DNA of 64,000 nt from Prorocentrum cordatum (GCA_963575745.1 CAUYUJ010001714.1:80017-144016); one strand, 5' to 3'. Counted from the stretch's first letter, positions 9,838 to 21,125 are shown. Notes: generated from the letters alone by a model not told the origin. Program-made: numbers and translations.

Positions 9838-10615
9838 CCCTATCCGGAACCCGAACCGGAACCGGAACCGAAACCGGAACCGAAACCAGAACCGGCACTC
9901 GTCGCAACAGGATGGAGGGAACCAGAACCAGAACCCGCACCTTTCGCGACAATATGGAAGGGGATGAAGATAATCGATGATCCCTATCCGGAACCGGAAC
10001 CGGAACCAGCACTGGAACCGGAACGGGGATGACGAAAGATCCCTATCTACTATCCGGAACCAGAACTGGAACCAAAACCGGAACTGGCACCTCGCGCGAC
10101 AGGATGGGGAGGGATGGGGATGAGGGATGGTCCCTATCCAGAACCGGAACCGGAACCGTCACTTGTCGCGACAGGATGGAGAAGGATCGGGATGAAGGAT
10201 GATCGATCCCTATCCGGAACCGGCACCGTAACCGGAACGGGAAACGGGAACCGGAACCGGCACGTGAGAGGGATGGGGATGAGGGATGATCCCTATCCGG
10301 AACAGGAACCGGATCCAGAACAGGAACCGGAACCAGAGCCACGTGCGCTGCCTGAGGGGGCGGGGGTGATCGGGAACCGGAACCGGCACCGGGCACATGA
10401 AGAGGATAAGGACGAGGGATGATCCCTATCCGGAACAGGCACCGGAACCGCAAATGGAACCGGAGCCGCGCGCGCTGCCTGAGAGGCGGGGGTCATCCAG
10501 AACAAGAACCGGAACAGGAACTGGCAGCGGAACCGGCACCAGGCGCATTGAGAGAGATAGGGATGAGGGATGATCCCTATCCGGAGCCGGAACCGGAACC
10601 GAATGTCTGGGGGTC
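9838..10615. repeat. CCGGAA minisatellite block, unit 2 and extension
   Basis: Same family as at 6700-7008, continuing past the duplication end (10129) for a further 480 bp. Larger units carry GATGATCCCTATCC, GTCGCGACAGGATGG and CGCGCGCTGCCTGAG, the reverse of the 1.0-kb block. Confidence 0.85.
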
Positions 10616-10639
10616 ATGATGCGGCCCTGGGGGCCCAAG

Positions 10640-11615
10640 GGCCGAAGATCACCCAGGGCACCTAGATAACACTAAGTGCCCCGTCCGCTCTGGGGGCGTC
10701 CCTGGAGCCTCGCCCGAATTCCTCGGTCCCCTCCAGAAGGCTCACGGAGCTCCAGTTCAGCTCTCGGATTGCGCCAGATGGCTTCCAGATTTCTCCAGGA
10801 CGGTCCATGAGCGCCCCAAAACAGCCCAAAGGGATCCCGACCACTACAACGCCAGCGCCTTTCGTGGACAGGAAGTGCGCGTCTGAGAGGCTCGCCTTGC
10901 TCCTCTTTTTCCTCCCAGTTGCCTTCCTCCCTCGCTCGTATCGGCAAGGGTTGGCCGTGCTTCTGAAAGAGTTCTCCAAGACCGCCAAGTACTGCCCAAG
11001 ACGGCTCTCGAGCGCAAGATGACGGCCCAAAGTAGCCTTCAAAACGCCCCAAGAGGATCCAAGACGCCCCACGAGGGCCCAAAGAGGACTACCAAGAGGG
11101 CCTGAAGAGGCAACTGTCGTTCAGTTCCCTTGGGTTGTTCGAGGATTCTAGCGTTCTCGATGTTGAGGGCCTCCGACGGTCCAAGAGGGCCCCAGGGACC
11201 TCCCACATCGCCCAAAGACAGCCAAAGAGGGACACATGACGGCCGCAGAGGCTTCCAAGACCGCAAAAAAAAGCTTCCAAAACCACTCAAGAGATCACCA
11301 AGAGGGCCGCAAGCGATCCTCAAGAGGACCCCAAGAAAAGGCCAAGAGGGGTCTTGGAGCGATATTTCGGGGGGCGCGGCACCCAGCGTGCCCCAAAACA
11401 CCCCCGGAGGCCGCCCCAAGAGGCCACCTGAGAGGACCCCAGGAGGCAAATCGTTGAGCTTCTTCGTGCTCAAAGGAATTTAACGTTCTGCCTTCTCAAG
11501 GCCCCCGACGGCCCAAGGGACTTCAGCCCGAAAACAGCCCGCGAGGACCCCTACAACGCCAGCGGCGTTCGTGGACGAGACGTGCGCGTCTGAGGGGCTC
11601 GCCTTGCTCCTCGAA
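10640..11615. repeat. CCAAGA-type repeat family, locus 1
   Basis: CCCAAGAGG/CCAAGACGGCCC words recur throughout. A 95-bp segment (CTACAACGCCAGCG, then GCGCGTCTGAG-GGCTCGCCTTGCTCCTC) occurs at 10812-10905 and again at 11526-11610. The family recurs at 37.9-39.1 (reverse), 52.1-53.0 and 55.1-55.4 kb. Confidence 0.7.
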
Positions 11616-12494
11616 TTGCCCCCTCTCCATTATTAAAACATATGGATACTATTCCCCCTCCTCCCCTGAATTGTCCAGAAGATCTCCCGCCCCCATCCGC
11701 GTGCTGATTTCAACGCAGAGGATTTCAAACGTTGATTGTTATTTTGGTTTTTGTGGTGTTCGGTGTTTCTCCTGCCATCTGGTATGTCTGGTCATCCTGT
11801 TCCTCCCACCCCTCCTTCCACTCCAGATACTGGTGCTGGTGCTGGTGGTCGTCTCGCCCTAACGCGGCCCACTTGTCTGAGTCCGAATCTTTCATCGTTG
11901 TCGCCCCCCTCAATTCTGCTCATCCGCCTTCCCCTGGTTGTCCTTTCCCTACCAAATTGTCCGCGTTGTTGTCCTGTTTCTGCTGTTCGCCCTCATCCTT
12001 TTGCTCCTGCTCACCTGCCATCTCCACCTCCTCATCTTCCTCTTCCTCCTCCTCCTCCTCCTCCGCCTCCTCCTCTTCCTCCTCCTGTGCACACAACTCC
12101 CATGTTTCCGATAGTGCGTAACACGAAGTGGTCGTTCCGTGTAAATCGCAGGTCGGCTATGACACTCGTCCGCAGATAGATAAAAGTCAGCGCATGGGAA
12201 CGGATGGGAGGGAAGGATAGGATATCAGATGAGGCGCGAACGCACCTAGCTTGCCTTCCCACCCCCCACTCCTATCTGCGAAGGTGGGCTGGGCCTCCCG
12301 ATTCCCGATCGCTGTTTCTCTGGACGGGATACTAGCCGCTACTTCCCCCCGCGGAGGGTTGGACATTCTACAAAATATATTGTGTTTGGATCATCCCGAC
12401 TTTGTGATTGCATTGGCTTTGTGTCCGTGAGTCTTTCTGCCGTTCTTGTTTTCGCCCCGATCGTCTTTTTCATCAAGCCTCGCACTCATTGCTG
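11616..12494. other. Unassigned, with CCT microsatellite
   Basis: No supported gene. A TCC/CTC tract lies at about 12025-12085. Remaining open frames are Ser/Pro-rich artefacts of it. Confidence 0.4.
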
Positions 12495-12665
12495 CGCTTG
12501 CGTGAATGAATTCACGCGTGCCCAACGCGGTGGGGCCGTGAGCCCCGAATCCCTCACAGCGGTTCCGCCACTGCGGTGGGACCAGCGTGAATGAATTCAT
12601 GAACGGCCGACGAGCTTGAGCCTGGAACCCTTCGCAACGGTTCCGCAAGCGTGGTCGCCTTTCAG
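12495..12665. repeat. Two-copy tandem repeat, 87-bp period
   Basis: GCGTGAATGAATTCA occurs at about 12499 and 12586. Each is followed by a C-rich stretch and a CA(G/A)CGGTTCCGC box. Confidence 0.6.
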
Positions 12666-13559
12666 CAGCACGCCCCCCGCTGGAACGATCATGTCTGGTG
12701 CGCTGATCAATATGAAAGAGTGCTCATGCGATCACAAGGAGACGGAGAAAAACGGACGGAAGCAACGCGAGAAAGAAGGAGTTCCGGGACACGTGCCTGA
12801 GGAGAAGGACTAAAGCGATCTCGAGAAGAAGCTGCAGATTTGGACAGAGAGTTCTGCAGAGCGAGATCCGAGCCGATGTGTTGCGTAAGGCATGATCGCT
12901 CCGCGATGGTGGCTGTTACACAATTTCAAAACTCTGGTCATAGAATACGAAATAAGGTTTAGCGAGAGCCCCGTCATTAAGAACGCACTGTGACGGCTGG
13001 GCCGAAAACGATCCGAAAACGTCCCCACGATACCCCCAACCAACACGCGTCCAAGACCTTCCGCGTGGGTCTGGGAGCCCTCTGACGCGTTCTATGGACC
13101 GTTCAGACGACTCCACGCCAGCTCACTGAACCCGAGGCCCCCCCAACGCGAGGCGCTGGAAGCCCATCTCGGGGCGACCCGGAGCCTACGGGGCTGCATG
13201 GAGCCTCCGGGGCCTCTATATCCGTTCATCGGCGTCGCCTCTGCCCTCTTGGAGCCATCTTCAACCTTAAATTCGGGAGCTCCAGAAATCCTACCCACCA
13301 GCCAAAGGAGTTCGATAGGCCTTGACTGACTCGGGTCAGGCGGGGGTTATTTTGAGGCTCTCTATTGCGGTCTTCCTCGGGCAGTCTTCAAATAATTTCG
13401 CAGCCTCTGTGGCCCTCCTCGGCGGACCCGTCCCGCGGGGCTCTCAGACAGCCCCGCGCCCGCTCCCAGAGCCCAAAGCCACTCCCCAGGAGGCCACGCC
13501 CCCCCACGGGGGAAAGGGGGCCCACGCCTGGGGCCAGCTCCCCTGGTATCCAGGTTTCA
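12666..13559. other. Unassigned sequence
   Basis: No gene can be supported. A short plus-strand frame (MKECSCDHKETEKNGRKQRE, ending 12813) and a minus-strand frame at 12810-13046 look slightly protein-like but have no recognisable feature. Confidence 0.3.
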
Positions 13560-13962
13560 CCAGCGTTGGTGCTGCCGTTGGCCTTGCCGCTGTCATCGTC
13601 ATCACCAAAACTATCATCATCGCTGCCGCGTCTGCCGGCATCACCGAATCACTGACCCGCGCGGAAACGCCCGCGCGCCAGCGCAGCCTTTGAGACGCGC
13701 GAGAAATCGGCCGACCGGTCTGCGCGTAAGATTGCGCTCGCCAGCGCAGCCGCAAAGATGCGCCAGCCAGTGCCAAGTAGCGACCGAAATCGCTGGCGCA
13801 TGGGTTGAACAGAACCAGGTGCCGGAGAGAGAACGGGGCGCTTGCGCGAGCACTGGAGTTGGTGACTTCAAGACCTCCGAGGTAGAGTTCCCCCGCCAGG
13901 ACTCACATACTCTCCTATCTCAAGAGGAGAACCGAGTCTACCCCCCAGCCCCCCCGCCGCAC

Positions 13963-13997
<35 letters not shown>

Positions 13998-15080
13998 CAC
14001 GCGCAAGCACGCACGCAAGAACGCACCCATACACACACACACACCCAACAACACCCCACCCCACCCCACCATGGGATGATTGAATTCCCGCTGGGACACT
14101 GCAAAGGGAATGCGTTTCTGCCGCATCGCGCATTTCGCACTTGAATGTCAACCATGCCAGCGAGTGCCGCTCTCGCATCCGCCGCCACCACCACCCTTCA
14201 TTCTCGTCAAACTATTATTTCTACGCGCGCGCAATCGTCCATCGCAAAATGATCACCGCTCAAGAACCCCCTACAAAAGAGAGGAAGAAAGAGAGAGAGA
14301 ACGAGAGATAGAGGTATAGGTACAAGCAAAACAAAACAAAAACATAAAACGTGCGCGCGTCGTCGCGCGCGAATGCTGAAACCCTTACGAAACATTAGAC
14401 TTCGCAAGGGTTTCAAGGTCGAGAACCTCTGCGTTGCTCAGCACTTCCCTCGTGTGGGACCCTGCGGGCCTCTCGCGCGCGCGTCGAAATCATTCGAAAG
14501 CCCTTGCAAGCTGCTTCCGGGGGGGGGAGGGGGGGGGGCGATCCCTATCGAGCTATGCCACGCGGTCCACTTGCGCGCATCGGCCGCGCACGCACGTCAA
14601 GATTATTTCAAAACCTTCATCGGCGACACACGGACATCATCCTCGTCACCGGCGTCGCTGACATCGGCGCCGCCATTGGCGGTGCCGTCGCTGTCGCCAT
14701 CATGGCTGCCACCATCGTTCCTATTACCACCGTTGCCGCTGTTGCCGACGTCATCCCCATACCGCGCCCGCTGGAACCAGCAAACCGCATTGAAGTGCCC
14801 GCGCGCCAGCGCGGCCTTCACCACGAGCTGGGAAGTCCCCATCGGTCAGCGCCATTGCGGCCGCACCGGTTGCGCCAAACCAGCTGGCCGCTCTGCGTGC
14901 GAGTTTGCGCGAGCCAGCGCGGCCGCGGAGATGCACCAGCCAGCGCTCGCCGAAATTTCAGCCGCGTGGGCCGCGCAAACCAAGTTGCGGGCGGGCGGGA
15001 TGATTGCGCAAGTCGCGGAGTTGGCAACTCCTGGGTTGGGGAATGTGTCCCGAACTGCTGTAGCTTCACGTTGCGTCGGA
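13560..15080. repeat. Pair of related repeats with imperfect GNN runs and GCGCGCCAGCGC boxes, plus (CA)n
   Basis: At 13560-13830 and 14640-14990 an imperfect trinucleotide run (GCCGTTGCC/ATCATC type, translating to Ala/Val/Ile) is followed by CCCGCGCGCCAGCGC and further GCCAGCGC(A/G)GCC boxes. Between them lies a CA-dinucleotide tract at about 13962-14044. Confidence 0.55.
14379..14413. other. Short inverted repeat (hairpin)
   Basis: AAACCCTT (14379-14386) pairs with AAGGGTTT (14406-14413), and CGAA pairs with TTCG inside, with one A-C mismatch and a 9-nt loop. Confidence 0.6.
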
Positions 15081-15090
15081 GGCCGTATCC

Positions 15091-15651
15091 CTAGGTTTTG
15101 GTCGTGAACGTCGGCGCCTCGGCTTGGCGGTTAGTGGTCGCCTCTGCTGCGCGGTCGCCTCTCTGATGGTCATGGCCATCGTGACATCCGTACGCTGAGT
15201 TGTAGCGATGTCCCGCACCGTCGTCATCTGTACCCCCAGCCGCCATGTCCACGGTGATGAAAGGGTCGCGGTGGTCGATGAATGGGATGCGCGGGGCTGC
15301 GCAGCTGATGCGCATGATCTGCGATGTGACCGCGGTCCTCATGTGCGTATCCCTCCGTGCCCCCTCAGAGGCGTTTCCCCGACTGGTTTCGCTGTCAATG
15401 CTGCTGTTCACCCCCATGTCTTCTCCTTCCTACATCGTTCCACTGATGACGCATGCAACCAAAAAGCTGGCCTGTCCGAATCACCGAGGTCGTTGGACGT
15501 CGGGAACGAAAGGCCCCCATCCGTGCGGACTGTAATACGGAGCAGATGGGACATAAAGCTTAGCCACATCTTCGCACATTCCAGGCGGGTCTTCGACACA
15601 CGCCATCTTATGCAAGCACGACATCACAACAGCGGCCAGCAGATTGGACAT
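15091..15651 (-). pseudogene. Coding-like frame with two internal stops, unknown
   Basis: From an ATG at 15651-15649 one minus-strand frame reads MSNLLAAVVMSCLHKMACVE and PPGMCEDVAKLYVPSAPYY up to a TGA at 15483-15481. It then passes a TAG at 15432-15430 and continues from MGVNSSIDSETSRG to a TAA-type end at 15091, with a His/Asp-rich tail (HRDPFITVD, then GHDHQRGDRAAEATTNRQ). Codon use is mixed rather than GC-saturated, unlike nearby noise frames. Either this is a decayed gene or two exon fragments lie in one frame. No family recognised. Confidence 0.3.
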
Positions 15652-15838
15652 CCCTTTGATTAGCAGCTGCTAGCTTAAACTCACAGCGTGGGTTCCCACC
15701 AGCACTGTACGATCGGAACTGCAAACTCCTCATCTTCTTCCTCCTCACCCTCCTCATACCTCATCCATCCATCACTCCCTCCCCCCTTCTCTCCCTCCTT
15801 CACCAACAAACCTCCGCGAAAACTATATTGTCCAGCCT

Positions 15839-15970
15839 CAGGGCCCCACACCTCTCGACCACTTCCCCAGGAGCCGGTTTATAATCCCGAGCCCGCTGTC
15901 AGACGGCCCCCCCAGGCCTAAGACCAGCCTCCCGAGGCCGAAACAACGCCGAGAAGCCTCTGGAAGTGAG
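15839..15970. repeat. Dispersed repeat family (about 150 bp), copy 1
   Basis: Shares an ordered set of boxes with 21445-21595, 56390-56520, 58210-58350 and 62890-63030. The boxes are CTCCCCAGGA-CCGG, an ATCC(T/C)GAG box, GACGG, a GGGCCC box and GAGGCCGA. Confidence 0.5.
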
Positions 15971-16032
15971 GGCCCGCCCCTTCCCCTCCTTCTGCGGCAA
16001 CTCACGGGTGCCTCCCATACCATCTTTGTTGG

Positions 16033-16143
16033 CCGACGCTAATCGACGCTAGTCGACGCTAATCGACACTAAATCAATGCAAACTCACGCTAATCGACGC
16101 GAATCGACGCTCTCATCGACTACCAGACGCTAGTCGACGCTAA
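16033..16143. repeat. 10-bp tandem repeat GACGCTAATC
   Basis: About ten variants of GACGCTAATC/GACGCTAGTC stand in a row. Confidence 0.85.
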
Positions 16144-16362
16144 CGCACTCTAAAGACGGAACCACGAGGGTGTACAAGGCTCCCATGATTTGCTGCCGAA
16201 CACTCCCCCGCGAGCGCGCGAGCGCATGCGCTTGCAGCTCCGATTGGCGCGACCAGCAATCCGAGGACTAGCCGACTGCCCCGTTGCCGCGGAGGCGGAA
16301 CGAGTGCGCACGAGCATGCAGCAGGCTGCACTGAGAGCCTGGCACACGGAGTGCGCGCCGAG

Positions 16363-16367
16363 TACAG

Positions 16368-16418
<51 letters not shown>

Positions 16419-16440
16419 AACAGCGGCGGCGGCGGCAGCG
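16363..16440. repeat. (GAC)n then (GGC)n microsatellite
   Basis: About 18 GAC units are followed by a short GGC run. Confidence 0.9.
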
Positions 16441-16692
16441 CTGACAGCTCGCCAGCAGGGGGGAGGTACGCCCGCCCCTGGCACGGCCTCCGCGCCGGCC
16501 CTGCGCCGCCAGGCGGCAGATCGGCCTCGAGAAGGGGAGGGGGAGGAGGGGAGATGGACAGGGAGGGGGAGGGGGCAGATCAGTCTTGAGGAGGGAGAGG
16601 AGGGGAGAGGAGGGGAGGAATTACAGGAATTTCAGCCTTCGCGTAGCGAAAATAAATGAATCCTCTGCTCAAGCCATTGCTCGAGGCTCAGG

Positions 16693-18550
16693 TCACTTGC
16701 ACTTGGGAAACTCGCCGCGCTGGATTCTGTCCAGATACTCGCGACGAGTCTTGGAAATCGGTAACTTGCATTCGGCTCCGAGTCCCCTGAGCTGAGACTG
16801 TCCGAAGAAGCCGCACACATTGCAGTACCATATTCCCAACGAGTGATGATACATTAGGGCGTGAGAGGGGTGGGCCCAGCCACCAGCGGTATGCATAAGG
16901 CACCCCCTTTTCACCCTAGAAACTCTACCGTCCATGCTAACAAGCTCATTGCAATCGCTTTTTAGCCATCCGGACAAGGTGGCTATCGTGGCAGACCCTT
17001 TTACAGCGAACGCAAAACTTACCACTTTCGGCAAGGGTGTGCGCGGTCGCGAACCGAGCTATGATAGACGGAGCGGGAGGACGAGGAGCGGGAGGAGGGG
17101 AAGGGGCAGGTGAAAGACCTCCATCCACACCGGCCTGCGGGGCCATCCGAGCGGCTCGGGTCGCCGCTGCGGCGGCGGCTCTCCGCTTGGCCTCGTGTTG
17201 GACGGAGCACAACGCAACCCTCAGCAAGCGACGCCTGACGAGCATCGCCTTTTTCTCCACCATCTGAACTCGAAATCGCTCTTCTGCTGGTACTCGCGCG
17301 GCCTCCGCTGCGACTCCTGCCAGATGGTCGACGGCGACGTTGCCTTGAACCATCCAGCTCTGCAGCCCGCGCCTCTGCACCTCCTCCGCATCCACATGGG
17401 ACGGCACCTGCAGCACTATGATGTCGGACGGATCACGCTGCTGATCATGCAGATGCGCCCGATTTGACGCCACAGCCCAGCGTGCACTCCCGCTGGGTAT
17501 CGATATAACTGCTCCCACCAACCGCGACTCACCTCCGCACAGTCGGTGACAAATATCATGACTCCTGAACTGCATCTGATGGCGAGCTCGAGTGCTGATA
17601 TCTCGCCTTTTGGCACAGTCTGAATCCCTCCGAGCAGCGGCCCATCAAGAAGGCGCCGACCTGGAAGGGCGTGAAAGATGGGATCACACAGACTGCTAAT
17701 CCAATTCGCCGAAGTCGTACATCGTGTGTGTCAGGTCCTCCTGACGCATCGCCAAACACATACAGGGGACTCGCGGCTGTGCCGTGTCCCAGCAAGGCTG
17801 GACCTGCTTCAAGATTGCCTCCTGACCATCTCTCGATCGACGTGGGTGGAGAAACTCGTATCCAGCGTGCCGGGATAATTCCACGACTCCAAAAACATGA
17901 ATGAGCATCATGATCAACCATCGCTTCAGGAACGAGGGAATCAGACTGCTCGAACACTGTGCCGCCGTGATTGCACTTGCACAGCCAGTTCCTGTGGATG
18001 TCGGACTCGGGAGCCTCGAGGCATCGATCACAGGTGTCGCTGGCTGGAACATTGGCGGCCCGTTTCCTCTCATTCGTCCACACTCCTCCGACGGCGATGG
18101 TCAGCATGAGTTCAGCTAACTGTCGCCCTTTGTCTACACAATACAGATTACCGATGATACGTCGCAGGCTGAGTAAGTCCGCGCCGTCCTCCAAGCCGCT
18201 GCCGCAGTGCAAGACCGAGGCCTCGCGCCATTGCCGCAAAGCTAATGACCCTTCGAACTCCCTAAGCAAGTCATCTGCCTGGTCCAGCGAGCACAGAGCA
18301 TCATCGTCGAACTTCCACGATTGTAGCTCCTGCCCGCTGTCATTGGGCAGACCCCACTCCGAAGGGGAGTGAGGATTCCAGCCAGCCTGCAACAAATACG
18401 CCACCACGGTTGACACAGGTCCGCGAACGTGTCTGGACCTATGTGCTTCAGGAGAGGTCCAACACATGACAGAGGTGTCCGGGTTGAGGTCCAGAGGGTA
18501 GCCCACGGGGCGAATACAAGGGAGGGAGAGGAGGGTAGGGGAGGGGAGAA
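16693..18550 (-). pseudogene. Retroelement D, 3' part: zinc knuckle, RNase H, C-terminal Cys motif
   Basis: Three overlapping minus-strand frames (18638-17556, 17575-16946, 17034-16693) together give the 3' end of an RT element. First comes a Cys-His knuckle of the zf-RVT kind (CDRCLEAPESDIHRNWLC). An RNase H domain follows, with all its acidic landmarks: YVFGDASGG (first Asp), GEISALELAI (Glu), IFVTDCAEV (second Asp), and the C-terminal QVPSHVDAEE with GNVAVDHLA. A Cys motif (CVRCKRVCHDSH) and a second pair (YCNVCGFFG) end the protein. RNase H degrades RNA in RNA-DNA hybrids during copying. The EN and RT domains are missing: homology ends near 18550 against a GATCGG repeat, so the copy is 5' truncated, which is typical of target-primed insertion. 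Frameshifts make it non-functional. Confidence 0.75.
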
Positions 18551-18597
18551 GGGGGAAGGGCATATCGGCCTCGTGGAGAGTAGTGATCCCCAGGCCT

Positions 18598-18815
18598 GAG
18601 CTGGATCGGATCGCGTAATCGGATCCGATCGGAAACATATCAAATCAGAAGCGGATCGGATCGAGCCCAAACCGTCGGTGTCGGATCGTTTGAGGTCGCT
18701 GCAGGCTCCTGCAGGCCCGAGAGGGAATCGGTTCGTGTCCGATCGGATCGGATCGGATCTAGATCGTAATCGAAGCTTGGGGATCGGATCGGATCGGACC
18801 GAATCGGACCGCGAG
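18598..18815. repeat. GATCG-type pentanucleotide repeat
   Basis: GGATC/GATCG words are repeated throughout, interrupted by an unrelated stretch at about 18680-18720. Confidence 0.8.
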
Positions 18816-18829
18816 CGACCCTGCCTCCT

Positions 18830-19001
18830 CCCTCCTGCTCCGCCTCCTCCTGCCACTCCGTCCTTCTCCCTCCCTACTCTCCCCTCCCTCCTCTTCCCTC
18901 CTCCGCTCTCCCCCGAACCTCCTCCTCCTTCTCCTCCTCCTCCTCGTCCTCCTCCTCCTCCTCATCCTCCTCCTCCTGCTCCTCCTCCTCCCTCCGCGGG
19001 A
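18830..19001. repeat. CTC/CCT microsatellite
   Basis: Imperfect CTC-rich tract. No gene. Confidence 0.8.
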
Positions 19002-19379
19002 GCGATCGAATGAGGGAGCCAGGGGACGTGGGCGGAGTCCTCCCAGCAGGAGGAAGGTGTGGAAGGGGATCGAGATCTCGGGACGCGCTCGGACCTTCCT
19101 GAGCCTGCATGGGCCTAGGGAGGCCGCTGGAGCCCCCTGACCCTCTAGAGACCCCTCGGAAACCCCCAGAGACAGGAGGGAGGGAGGGAGGGAAAGGAGG
19201 AGACGACAATCAAAATTGACTGCAAGGATGCGCGATCAGGATGCAAGCCCCTTGGACGCGCATGGCGAAGCTTTTCGAAAGGGGCTGGCTATCCTAAGTA
19301 ATTGAGGTTGGACCGAAGAGGCAAATATACAAGGGCACCCTTAGGATCTTGGCGGCGAGCGAGGGGTGGAAATGAGACG
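19002..19379. other. Unassigned sequence
   Basis: No supported gene. A GGGA run lies at about 19175-19195. Confidence 0.4.
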
Positions 19380-21125
19380 GGGAAGGCCTTCTCAGAAGGC
19401 AGCAGGACTTCTCAGAACCCCTCAAGCGCTTTCTTTTCGTTTGGCGATGACGGGCGTCATGGGGGGGGGGAATGACGTAACGCCCCCGCCCCCCCGCCGT
19501 GTGGCTCCGGCACCGCAGCCGCGCCCGCGCGCGCGACGCGACGAGCGACGAGCCACGAGCGACGACGACGACGACGACGACGCAAGCAGCCTGTAGGTGG
19601 CGATATGCCCCACTGTGCCTGTGTACACCACAACGCTCGCGTGCACCACAGCGCGCGTGTATACCACAGCGCCTGCGTACACCGCATCAACCGTGTGCAA
19701 CGCAGCGCCTGTGTACACCACAGTGCTTGCGTGCACTACAGCGCAGGTGTACATGTGCACACCGCAGCTACCATGTGCAACACAGCGCCTGTGTACACCA
19801 CAATGTTTGCGTGCACCGCAGCGCCTGTGCACGCCACAGCGCGTGTCTACACCACAACATCCGCGTGCAACGCAGCGCTGGTGTACACCACAATGCCTGC
19901 GTGCTTAGGACAGGTAGTAGGAGCATGCACGTGAGGATCTACTGCGGACAACTAGACGCCACGTCAGGAAAGTATTGATAATCGAATGCGACGTTCTTCC
20001 TTCCTCCCTCCCTCTTCACCTCCTCCTCCTCCTCCTCCTCTTCCTCCTCCTCCTCCTCCTCCTCCTCCTCCTCCTTACCCCCTGTTGTGCGGGTTGGCGC
20101 TACAGCGCGCGTGCGCATCTCAGCGCGCACCGCACAATGGTCTGTTGAATCGGTCCATTTGGTTCTTGGACGGCCGATTTAGCTGGAGCCTCCTGGATGC
20201 AGATGGGAGGAGTTAGGGTGATGCGGGCGGACTCGAGAGGACTCGTAGATTCCAGCGGCGCTCCGTTGTCCATAAGGATAATTGTCGATTGTTTTCTGTG
20301 GAATCCACAAGCGCTCAATTTTGTCATAACGGATTCGTTATTGCATTATATATATATACAACAGTGGTGCTGTGTTGCACACGGTTGCTGCGGTGCACAC
20401 AGGCGCCGTGGTGCACAGAGGCACTGCAATGCACGCAGGCATTGTGGTGTACACTGGTACTGTGTTGCACACGGCTGATGTGGTGTACGCAATCGCTGTG
20501 GTGTACACAAGAGCTGTTGTGCCCGCAGGCACGGTGGCACAAACTGACGCTGTGTTGCACGCGGCTGCTGTGGTGTACATAGGCGGTGTGGTGTACACAG
20601 GCGCTGTGGTGCACGCAGGCACTGTGTACACAGGCGTTGTGGTGCAAATCGACACTACCCGTCCTCCGTCGTTCCTAGGAATTCCCAGACGCCGCCGGCG
20701 CGAAACGTGACGACATCGAGCCCCTCTACCCCCCCTAGATGATTGCCGTCATCGGCCCAGAATGAAAACTGACTTCAGCCGCGTCCGCGCGCACGACAAC
20801 TATGAGCGACAAGCGACAAGCCACGAGCGACGACGACGACGACGACGACGACGACTGCGGACCAGACTACTATGCAGATTCCTACGCGGACACCTACGCG
20901 GATCCCAAAACGCACGGCGGCAGTGCCCGGAGCGCACTGGGGGGGGGGAACGTTGCGTCATAGGGGGGGGGAGCGGGGGCCATGACGCCCGTCATGCCCC
21001 AAGCTATAAAGAAACGGGTTCCTCGGGCCTTCTGAAAAGTGTTCGGCGTCTTCGGGGAAGACTTAGAAAAACTCTGAAAAAGGCCGGGGGATTTCCGAGC
21101 CTTCTGAGAAGGCCCGCCCAATGTT
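19380..21125. repeat. Large imperfect palindrome (about 1.75 kb) with terminal and internal inverted arms
   Basis: Outer arms: GGCCTTCTCAGAAGGC near 19386 is mirrored by GCCTTCTGAGAAGGC near 21098. Middle arms: TTTCTTTTCGTTTGG-GATGACGGGCGTCATGG at about 19430-19465 is mirrored at about 20978-21015. Inner arms: an array of 15-20-bp GTGTACACCACAGCGCCTGC variants at 19605-19905 is mirrored by its complement at 20365-20655. The 460-bp centre holds a CTC microsatellite at 20020-20075. One segment (CACGAGCGACGACGACG) is in the same orientation on both sides (about 19553 and 20822), so the symmetry is not perfect. No transposase frame is visible inside. Confidence 0.7.

Larger units (their letters stand above)
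7026..10129. repeat. Tandem segmental duplication, unit 2 (3.1 kb)
   Basis: This is the second copy of 3891-7008. The 17-base junction 7009-7025 (GGACGGTAAAAAACTTTT) has a small A-run/T-run palindrome. Coding sequence is better preserved here than in unit 1. Confidence 0.9.

Noticed and set aside
10640-11615. Pro/Gln/Arg-rich frames in the CCAAGA repeats (also at 38, 52 and 55 kb)
   Set aside because: They are collagen-like artefacts of the repeat, open in several frames at once.
14379-14413. AAACCCT as telomeric repeat
   Set aside because: Single occurrence within a hairpin, no tandem array.
13560-15080. Ala/Val/Ile-rich frames as membrane proteins
   Set aside because: Hydrophobic runs come from imperfect GNN trinucleotides and occur in two related repeat copies.
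16668-16692. CTCAAGCCATTGCTCGAGGCTCAG as a leader relic
   Set aside because: It resembles two joined leader ends, but the central bases differ, no gene follows in that orientation and element D runs the other way.
19605-19905. Array of short units as a CRISPR array
   Set aside because: Units of 15-20 bp have no distinct spacers, the array has an inverted partner, and the genome is eukaryotic.
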